A stretch of 8,099 nucleotides of DNA from Mycoplasmatota bacterium (GTDB taxonomy: Bacteria > Bacillota_I > Bacilli_A > Izemoplasmatales > Izemoplasmataceae), in the NCBI GenBank assembly GCA_022712785.1, contig JAFLJX010000270.1:1-8099 (forward strand), in the 5' to 3' direction. This document shows, piece after piece, positions 1-6,101 of this stretch. The translations under genes and the position numbers were made by a program. The notes under the pieces were generated by a model that worked only from the letters and a program-made list of their open reading frames with translations, did no database searches and was not told the DNA's origin. How positions within the stretch are numbered: position 1 is the first letter of the stretch; every line of letters begins with the position of its first letter.

Positions 1-213
1 AGTAACAAGTCTAATAAAGTTTTCCATAGTAGGTTTTCTAACTAAAAATCTAGGTGGATAAGCAAATAATTCACTATATGGTTTGAAAGCATGGTTAAAC
101 ACAAAAATAAGTGGTAGTCCCATGAAGAATGTTAAAGTTATCAAAAATGCATGGAAACGCCATTGATTTAATTTAAGTCTATCCGGATTAAACGTTATAC
201 CTGAATTTGTCAT
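1..213 (-). CDS. Sugar ABC transporter permease, MalG/UgpE type (partial, N-terminal 71 residues)
   Basis: This is the start of the second membrane subunit of the sugar importer; the 3' part lies beyond the left edge. The ATG at 213-211 begins MTNSGITFNPDRLKLNQW, followed by a hydrophobic first membrane segment at about residues 21-40. After it comes the region FKPYSELFAYPPRF, then KPTMENF. The order 'membrane helix, FKP..ELF..PP.F, PT..NF' is the hallmark of the MalG/UgpE/AraQ family just after its first helix. The frame is open to base 1. The start lies 5 bases after the stop of the upstream permease, with an AAAGGGG ribosome site overlapping the end of that gene. The two permeases would form the heterodimeric channel. 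The EAA loop that contacts the ATPase would be in the missing part. Confidence 0.92.
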   Translation of the reverse strand, partial: MTNSGITFNPDRLKLNQWRFHAFLITLTFFMGLPLIFVFNHAFKPYSELFAYPPRFLVRKPTMENFIRLVT

Positions 214-218
214 AATAT

Positions 219-1118
219 CTAACCCCTTTCCCCAAATAATCTATAAGCTACTTTATTAAACAAAAGAACAATAATTAATAAAATAACAGTTACTGCTGAT
301 GCGTATCCCATTTCAAAACGAAGGAATCCGAAATCATTCGCATGGTCTACAATCAGCCATCCAGCATACTGTGGTGGAACTCCTCCACCAGCTAGTGCCT
401 GGGCCAGTCCTGCTGCATTAAAAGTACCTATAATACTCATTACAGCACTAAATAACATTTGTGGTTTAATTGAGGGAATAGTTATATAGAATATTTCTTG
501 CCATCTATTTTTCATTCCGTCAATTGCTGCTGCTTCATATAAACTTCTATCAATATTTAATATACCAGCAAGCATAGCTAAGAAACCAAGTCCCATACTA
601 CCCCATAAAGAAACAATAATCATTATAGGAAATAGGTAATCAGCATCTTGCAAGAATTGAACAGGTGAATCTACACTAAACCAGTTTATTAAAATATAGT
701 TCAAGTATCCCGTTTCATCACCACTAAAAATAATTCTCCATACATTTGCCATCATAGCAGCTGCTGTAATAGAAGGAGAATATATTATTACAGCATAAAT
801 AGTTCTTGCTTTATGAGGTACTTGAGCAAGCATCCATGCTAAGAAGAATGCCATCATGTATCCTATTGGACCAACGATAACACTAAATAGTATTGTATTT
901 GAAACAGCATGTTGTAAAAACACTGTATCACCTGTGAATATATCAACATAGTTTTTCAATCCAATAAAAACAGGTGTTTCAATTGTATTGAAAGACGTAA
1001 AACTCAAGAATATAGCAACCAAAACAGGCGTAGCTATTAGTAGAATAAACAAAGCTCCGTAAGGTACAATAAATAAATAAGGCGATTGTAAAAATTTCTT
1101 AAATCCTTTTTCATTCAT
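219..1118 (-). CDS. Sugar ABC transporter permease, MalF/UgpA type
   Basis: This is the first membrane subunit of a CUT1-type carbohydrate importer, 299 residues, the usual length for UgpA/MsmF-like permeases. Six hydrophobic segments are visible at about residues 15-38, 75-100, 108-130, 160-183, 222-242 and 270-290. The cytoplasmic EAA loop that docks to the ATPase is clear: EAAAIDG at 195-201 with the conserved proline at 215 in TIPSIKP. The short N-terminus lacks the extra helices of enteric MalF. The start ATG at 1118 overlaps nothing: the upstream binding-protein stop ends at 1120, one base away, and a perfect AAGGAGG sits 8 bases upstream inside that gene. Stop is TAG. The substrate cannot be read from this subunit; the neighbouring binding proteins point to an oligosaccharide. 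Confidence 0.95.
   Translation of the reverse strand: MNEKGFKKFLQSPYLFIVPYGALFILLIATPVLVAIFLSFTSFNTIETPVFIGLKNYVDIFTGDTVFLQHAVSNTILFSVIVGPIGYMMAFFLAWMLAQVPHKARTIYAVIIYSPSITAAAMMANVWRIIFSGDETGYLNYILINWFSVDSPVQFLQDADYLFPIMIIVSLWGSMGLGFLAMLAGILNIDRSLYEAAAIDGMKNRWQEIFYITIPSIKPQMLFSAVMSIIGTFNAAGLAQALAGGGVPPQYAGWLIVDHANDFGFLRFEMGYASAVTVILLIIVLLFNKVAYRLFGERG
223..229 (-). promoter_or_regulatory. Ribosome binding site of the second permease
   Basis: AAAGGGG on the minus strand ends 9 bases before the ATG at 213. It lies inside the last codons of the upstream permease (E-R-G-stop), so translation of the two permeases is probably coupled. It supports the chosen start of the partial gene, which is otherwise too short to judge. 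Confidence 0.7.
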
Positions 1119-1119
1119 A

Positions 1120-4100
1120 TTAGTATCCTCCTTCTCTTAGCCATAGATAAATATTATCAGAAGTAGGAACTTTATAAGGTTTTATCATAACTCCATCTTT
1201 ATAGTAACCAAACTCAGTTAGTTTTCTTTTTAATTCTCTATTAATAATAATCACAGCGTCATCAATCGCAATACGTGCATTCACTCCATCATTAACTACT
1301 TTATTCCAAGCATTACTCAATTCTCTTTCAAGTAAGTAATCCCCAGGGACTCTACCCGTAGTTCTAATCCATTGCCACTGTTCTAATACTTCATACTTAG
1401 AGTCGCTTGGCCACGCACTAGTTTTAAACGCTTCAACGTTCGCTGTCATATGTAAAAACTCATCTCCAAGAAGTGATTGTAATTGATAAGTAAAGTCACT
1501 TTGTATATCTTTACTAAACCACCATTTGAAATATTCCCAAGATAAATCTTGTTTACTAGAATCACTAAAAATAATACTACTTGTACCATAAGTAGGATCC
1601 CATCTTTCAACACATTCTAAGTCGTCATTTAGTTCTACATGACAAGTTTCAGAGTCCGCATCAGAGACAACTCCAGGGATAGGTAAAACTCCCCATTGTC
1701 CAGCTAATTCTGGAGCTGCATATTTTAATTGGATATAAGTGTTTCCATCTCCGATTCCAATAGGAACTTGTCCATCACGGAATTTTTGATAGAAATTCGA
1801 AGTTGTAATTGGAACATTATATACACTAAATAAATCAGTCATAAACTCAAAACCATCATATGCTCCATTTTCATTTATTACTGTTTCATCTCCGGTTTCA
1901 TTATATAAGACCCCTCCATGTTGATATATAAATGGTGTCGTCTCACCAAAAGTCTTAAAGGCATTATCTCCACCAAGAGGAGTATAGAAATAGTAATTAT
2001 ATTTCTGCATAACAGGAATTAAACTAACAACTTCTTCCCAAGTATCAGGTGGATCAACTTTTAAGAATTCTAAAACATCTTTTCTGTAAAATAGTAATTT
2101 AACATCTTGTGTTTCTGGTATTGAATATATTCCATCCTCAAATACGTACGGAATAAAACTATTAGGACTAAACTCACTAGCTAGTTCACTAAATCCATCA
2201 AATTCTGTTAAATCCGCTACGATACCACGTAAAGCAAACTCAAATGGCCTTGTTACAGTAAGACCCATAGCTGCATCAGGTGTAGTGTTTGCGGCGTTCG
2301 CAAGCACTATTTTATTTTCTTCTGGCATTACTGATAACTGCACTTTTATTCCAGTTTCTTTCGTAAAGCCTTCGTCTATCATTCTTTGCATTACTTCAAT
2401 GTATAATCTTGAATTACGAACCCATATCTCTATAGTCTCATCATCGACTACAGCAACATCGTTATATTTTGGATCGAAGAAAGAATAGAAAAACGCTCTA
2501 ACTCCTTCCCAACTTTTTATAAAGATATTCGCAGTTGGATTAGGTAAATCAACATCTTCTCCATGAATGTAAATTGAATCAAGTTGTAAAGGATTATCAA
2601 TTAAAGTTGGCAATATTATATTTATTCTTCCATATATAGACCCATCACCAGCATTAAATCTTGATTTGAATGGTGGTAGTTCATCTGGATTATCAATAAA
2701 TTGATTCATATATTTAATTGCAACATCAAGTTCAGTAATAATAGCCTCATCATCAGTGTTATAAATATCTCTTAATAGATCTTGAGATGATATAATCTCT
2801 TCTCTTATTCTAATTAATTCTTCTTTAATACCAGGAATATATATTTCAAGTTTATAATCTCTGTATCTATCAGTAAGACCCCCAGTAATTACATTAACCT
2901 CTCTGGCTATATCGTCAATATCACTCAATACATCAATAAGCTTGTGGTACACATCATCAACATTAGAATTTACGGCAGTTAATTCTAATGTATGAGTTCC
3001 TTTAGATAAATAAAATTCGTAAGCTTCTCCAGCATTATTTAAAGTTTCATTAGCGTATTTTCTAGAATATGGAATTGAATAACTTTCTAAACTATCAAAA
3101 GGAATTTGTCCATCAATTTTAATAAGTCTTGATGTAGCTAATCCTTCATTCTGACTTTGTAGGTACTTTAAAGATATGTTATAAAGACCAGCTTCAGCAA
3201 TATCAAATGTATAAGTGACACTATCTCCACTCTTTCTAAATGATGACTGATCTAGTACATTTAAAACACGATTTTTATAAGAATAAGGAGTTAAACTTGG
3301 ATCTCTTTCAAACTTAGCTCTTATATTTTGTTTACTCTCATATGTATAGCTTTCCGCAGGGATTGTAAATAATCCAGATGCTTTAGGGTTGGCTGCGACA
3401 GAACTTGAATATTCGGAATAAGTTGGAGCATCTATGTATATATTTCCTATACTAATATCCCCAAATAAAATATATCCTTCATTTACCAAAATAGAAACTT
3501 CATTAACACCTTCATTTAAAAAGAACTTTATAGGTTCTACAAAAAAGTAGTTAGGATCAGATAATCCAAAATTACTCCATTCGTTTTTTAAATAACTATT
3601 AGGAGTTATTTCATCACCGAATCTATCAAATGATTTCTCACTGTTAATTTCCCATTTCATTGGCAACTCTAAATTATACATTTCATTGTATTGAACAAGT
3701 CCATTAATTGATACTGAAAGTGATGGTCTCAGCAATGTGTCTTCTTTTAGATAATAATCAATATAGATTTCATAAAGTCCTTCATTTGCAACATCCACAC
3801 TAAAAGTGATTGTTTCTGTAGGATTTACTTCAACAGTTGAATTATCATAGCCAAAACTATCTTCAATAGTTACTATGTTTCCTCCGGTTATGTCTTCACT
3901 AGCAACTCTATATACTTCAAAAGGACTAGGAATATTTAATCCAAGCCAATAATTGTATACACCATAGTAACCATTACCTTCATTGTAGTTCTCTAAATAT
4001 GCATTAGACGTTTCAATAATCTCATCATATTTTAAAGCAGCAAGTTCTTCTTCAATTCGACTCTTTGCTGCTACATCATTTAAATGAACCAATATACTTT

Positions 4101-4152
4101 TTCCGAAAATCAATGAAAGTAATAGAGTAGTTATTATTATTCTTTTTATCAT
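1120..4152 (-). CDS. Large extracellular solute-binding protein fused to two CBM6/35-like domains
   Basis: This 1010-residue exported protein joins glycan-binding modules to a family 1 substrate-binding domain. Residues 1-29 are basic then hydrophobic (MIKRIIITTLLLSLIFG), a signal peptide or uncleaved anchor without a lipobox cysteine. Two beta domains follow at about 75-240 and 265-395, each with the CBM6/35-like pattern 'V..EGLYEIYIDYY' or 'EAGLYNISLKYLQ'. A helical stretch runs from 396 to about 490. A short bridge contains QLDSIYIHGED and VRAFFYSFF. The binding domain is at about 571-1000, with FTKETGIKVQ, YSIPETQ, LLFYRKDVL and WEEVVSLIP. I recall the same layout in large binding proteins of Paenibacillus-like Firmicutes sugar clusters. 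It is about twice the length of an ordinary binding protein. Two cysteines (837, 847) could form a disulphide loop. The start is supported by AGGGGTG 5 bases upstream. The ligand is unknown; a plant or algal polysaccharide fragment is a guess. Confidence 0.9.
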   Translation of the reverse strand: MIKRIIITTLLLSLIFGKSILVHLNDVAAKSRIEEELAALKYDEIIETSNAYLENYNEGNGYYGVYNYWLGLNIPSPFEVYRVASEDITGGNIVTIEDSFGYDNSTVEVNPTETITFSVDVANEGLYEIYIDYYLKEDTLLRPSLSVSINGLVQYNEMYNLELPMKWEINSEKSFDRFGDEITPNSYLKNEWSNFGLSDPNYFFVEPIKFFLNEGVNEVSILVNEGYILFGDISIGNIYIDAPTYSEYSSSVAANPKASGLFTIPAESYTYESKQNIRAKFERDPSLTPYSYKNRVLNVLDQSSFRKSGDSVTYTFDIAEAGLYNISLKYLQSQNEGLATSRLIKIDGQIPFDSLESYSIPYSRKYANETLNNAGEAYEFYLSKGTHTLELTAVNSNVDDVYHKLIDVLSDIDDIAREVNVITGGLTDRYRDYKLEIYIPGIKEELIRIREEIISSQDLLRDIYNTDDEAIITELDVAIKYMNQFIDNPDELPPFKSRFNAGDGSIYGRINIILPTLIDNPLQLDSIYIHGEDVDLPNPTANIFIKSWEGVRAFFYSFFDPKYNDVAVVDDETIEIWVRNSRLYIEVMQRMIDEGFTKETGIKVQLSVMPEENKIVLANAANTTPDAAMGLTVTRPFEFALRGIVADLTEFDGFSELASEFSPNSFIPYVFEDGIYSIPETQDVKLLFYRKDVLEFLKVDPPDTWEEVVSLIPVMQKYNYYFYTPLGGDNAFKTFGETTPFIYQHGGVLYNETGDETVINENGAYDGFEFMTDLFSVYNVPITTSNFYQKFRDGQVPIGIGDGNTYIQLKYAAPELAGQWGVLPIPGVVSDADSETCHVELNDDLECVERWDPTYGTSSIIFSDSSKQDLSWEYFKWWFSKDIQSDFTYQLQSLLGDEFLHMTANVEAFKTSAWPSDSKYEVLEQWQWIRTTGRVPGDYLLERELSNAWNKVVNDGVNARIAIDDAVIIINRELKRKLTEFGYYKDGVMIKPYKVPTSDNIYLWLREGGY
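1127..1133 (-). promoter_or_regulatory. Ribosome binding site of the first permease, inside the preceding coding region
   Basis: AAGGAGG on the minus strand ends 8 bases before the ATG at 1118. It is encoded within the last codons (E-G-G) of the 1010-residue binding protein, whose stop is a single base before the next start. This arrangement suggests translational coupling, keeping permease output tied to that of the binding protein. Confidence 0.85.
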
Positions 4153-4157
4153 AATAT

Positions 4158-4164
4158 CACCCCT
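4158..4164 (-). promoter_or_regulatory. Ribosome binding site of the CBM-fused binding protein
   Basis: AGGGGTG, extended to GGGGTGAT, lies 5 bases before the ATG at 4152 on the minus strand. It sits just after the intercistronic hairpin and leaves the start codon unambiguous. The GGTGAT part can pair with the 3' end of 16S rRNA. Confidence 0.7.
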
Positions 4165-4179
4165 ATTAAATATGAATAA

Positions 4180-4215
4180 GCCAATAACTCTTCAATGATA
4201 TGAAGAGTTATTGGC
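4180..4215 (-). terminator. Intercistronic hairpin: leaky terminator, attenuator or mRNA-stabilising stem
   Basis: Bases 4180-4194 and 4201-4215 are a perfect 15-bp inverted repeat with a 6-base loop. It begins 16 bases after the stop codon of the 616-residue lipoprotein gene and ends before the ribosome site of the 1010-residue gene. Read on the minus strand it is followed by TTATTCATATTT, which is T-rich but not a clean run, so full termination is unlikely. The genes on both sides belong to one importer, so a partial terminator or a 3' stabiliser that raises lipoprotein levels over the downstream genes is the best reading. A hairpin plays this stabilising role between malE and malF in E. 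coli. Confidence 0.75.
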
Positions 4216-4231
4216 CATTTTAAATTAATTA

Positions 4232-6082
4232 TTAATCGTCATTAACACTATTATAGTTTTGTAAAAACTCTACAATAGATGCATTTAATGTATCTTGGAT
4301 ATCTTGTGCGATATCTCCAAAGTTTAAACTTTCTAAAAGCATTTGATCTTTCATAGTCCAAGGTTCAAAGTCATTAGCTACCGAAGCAAAGGCAGGAATC
4401 TGTCTTGGATACGGATTAGCATTTGACATTTGATATTGGAAGGCTGCATTTTGAAACGCATCAAAATTATAACGTTCTAATACTGATCCTTCTTCAAATC
4501 CTTTTACTAGAGGATGAATTGCCATAACTGCTGGATTACTTGTTATTGGCCAACCTTGAATATAATCCATTAGGTATAAAGTTCCATCAGTAAATGATAC
4601 GGGATCTGCTTCATAAATCATATCCCATCTATTTTCAAGTCCTTCTTCACCATATGTAAGCCATTTAACTAGTTGGAAAGCAGCCTCTGCTTGTACTCTA
4701 TCATCTTCCATTACTTTAGAAAGGCTGTAATAGTCATGATATGTATATGTTGCAGTTTGTCCACCTTCAGGTGCAACTGGATATGGATAAATATCAATTT
4801 CAAATGTTTTATTTACCATTGAGCTTACAGCTGTATTAAATTCCCATAAATAGATAGTGTTAAACGCACGTACACCATCAGTCCAAGAATCTGCGATATC
4901 CGGACAAATTGATTCACGATCAGTCTCTGTTAAATCCCAATAATGCCAACCTTGTTTAGCTTCTGAAGCTACACCTTCAAGCCAAGAACCATAACCAACA
5001 GCGTCTGCAAAATCAAATCTTTGAGTAACTGTGTTATATCCTCTATACCCGTTAGGAACACTATCAAAGTAGTTTGCTCCAAAGTATGAGAAATCAATTA
5101 CACCAGGGAAAATACATGAACCAGCATCAGTTAATTCTCCAACTTGATCACGAACAGCTTCATATTCTTCATATGTCCAGTCGTATTCAGGTAGAGGTAC
5201 GCCGATTGCATCAAGCAATCCAGTATTAACCGCCACTAAAGGTCCAACACCTTGCCAAGGAATACCCCACATTTCAAGATTGTCATGTGTTAACATTCCT
5301 GATAATGCATTAGGAGTAATAAACTCAGCTTCAGCATCTGTTTTAATGTAAGGTGTTAAATCTAATGTCATACCTTTATCATAAGTTTCTGCACCTTTAG
5401 GGTTAAAGAATATTTCAGGTAAATTACCTTCTGCAAGTGCATTTTCTTGTAATGCTAGTAATCCATCATCTCCATTTTCCCAACCAGCTGAGAATAATGG
5501 ATCTCTTGTCACTGTAATATTTGGATAAGCTTCCATAAATTTAAGAACGTTTAGCCATACAGCATTTTCTTCATCAATAGGTCCATAATAACTGAACCCC
5601 ATTGTTAGTTCGATTGTATCTTCTTGCCAATCAGGAGTTCCATTAGCGTCTAAATCAACGTTATAGATTCCTTCTTCTTCATATTTTTCTTGTGCTCTAT
5701 CTAAATCTGTTCTACAAATTTCTTGATCAGGATTTTCCTCACAAGAAAGAGCTAGTACAGTTAATGTAATGTCGTAAGCTGTTCTTACTCCATCAGCATC
5801 AGTTGCACTTAATACAATTGTATATTCACCAATCACATTTAAATTATAGTTTCCTGTAACTTTAACATCAAGATTATTACCATCTTGGTCCGCAGCAGAG
5901 ATTCCAGTTAAGGAAATCGCTGCAGCTCCAATTTTAACATCTAAATATCCGTTGTTACTTATTCCAGTTATTACAGGTGCATTGTTTTCTCCATTACCCC
6001 CATTATCAGGGTTATCAGATCCACAAGCTACTAAAGTAAAGGCAAAGAGTAAAGTCACAATAAGTAATAGTATTTTTTTCAT
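4232..6082 (-). CDS. Lipoprotein substrate-binding protein of a sugar ABC importer, with N-terminal Ig-like domain
   Basis: This 616-residue protein would be held on the outer face of the membrane and deliver sugar to the permeases. The signal peptide MKKILLLIVTLLFAFTLVAC carries a lipobox with the lipidated cysteine at 20. A Gly/Asn-rich linker follows (21-34), then a DUF5011/cadherin-like Ig fold at about 35-111 (IGEYTIVLSATDADG). A cysteine pair at 114 and 123 and a D-x-D-x-N-G loop, DLDANGTPDWQED (143-155), similar to thrombospondin type 3 or dockerin calcium loops, come next. The family 1 binding domain covers about 157-616, with typical MWGIPWQGVG, LVKWLTYGEEG and many aromatics suited to stacking on sugars. 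Ordinary family members are about 420-450 residues; the excess is the N-terminal extension. The start is supported by GGAGGC upstream. The gene follows the surface-protein gene after 19 bases, so it is almost certainly co-transcribed. Sugar identity is not determinable. Confidence 0.93.
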   Translation of the reverse strand: MKKILLLIVTLLFAFTLVACGSDNPDNGGNGENNAPVITGISNNGYLDVKIGAAAISLTGISAADQDGNNLDVKVTGNYNLNVIGEYTIVLSATDADGVRTAYDITLTVLALSCEENPDQEICRTDLDRAQEKYEEEGIYNVDLDANGTPDWQEDTIELTMGFSYYGPIDEENAVWLNVLKFMEAYPNITVTRDPLFSAGWENGDDGLLALQENALAEGNLPEIFFNPKGAETYDKGMTLDLTPYIKTDAEAEFITPNALSGMLTHDNLEMWGIPWQGVGPLVAVNTGLLDAIGVPLPEYDWTYEEYEAVRDQVGELTDAGSCIFPGVIDFSYFGANYFDSVPNGYRGYNTVTQRFDFADAVGYGSWLEGVASEAKQGWHYWDLTETDRESICPDIADSWTDGVRAFNTIYLWEFNTAVSSMVNKTFEIDIYPYPVAPEGGQTATYTYHDYYSLSKVMEDDRVQAEAAFQLVKWLTYGEEGLENRWDMIYEADPVSFTDGTLYLMDYIQGWPITSNPAVMAIHPLVKGFEEGSVLERYNFDAFQNAAFQYQMSNANPYPRQIPAFASVANDFEPWTMKDQMLLESLNFGDIAQDIQDTLNASIVEFLQNYNSVNDD

Positions 6083-6089
6083 TTTATTG

Positions 6090-6094
6090 CCTCC
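6090..6094 (-). promoter_or_regulatory. Ribosome binding site of the lipoprotein gene
   Basis: GGAGG on the minus strand lies 7 bases before the ATG at 6082, within the 19-base gap after the stop of the surface-protein gene. No terminator-like stem fits in this gap, which supports read-through from the upstream gene. Confidence 0.75.
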
Positions 6095-6101
6095 AGTTTA
6101 T

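Noticed and set aside
2285..2488. Plus-strand open frame of 67 codons
   Set aside because: It lies wholly inside the well-supported 1010-residue binding protein on the other strand and has no recognisable domain or ribosome site; it is a shadow frame.
4063..4152. Lipobox in the 1010-residue binding protein
   Set aside because: The first 30 residues contain no cysteine, so it cannot be a classical lipoprotein as sequenced.
4163..4200. Internal promoter for the 1010-residue gene (TTGAAG, 15-17 bases, CATATT or TATTTA, minus strand)
   Set aside because: Matches to consensus are weak, the -35-like part is inside the hairpin, and a transcript would start within the ribosome site. Chance in AT-rich sequence is likelier.
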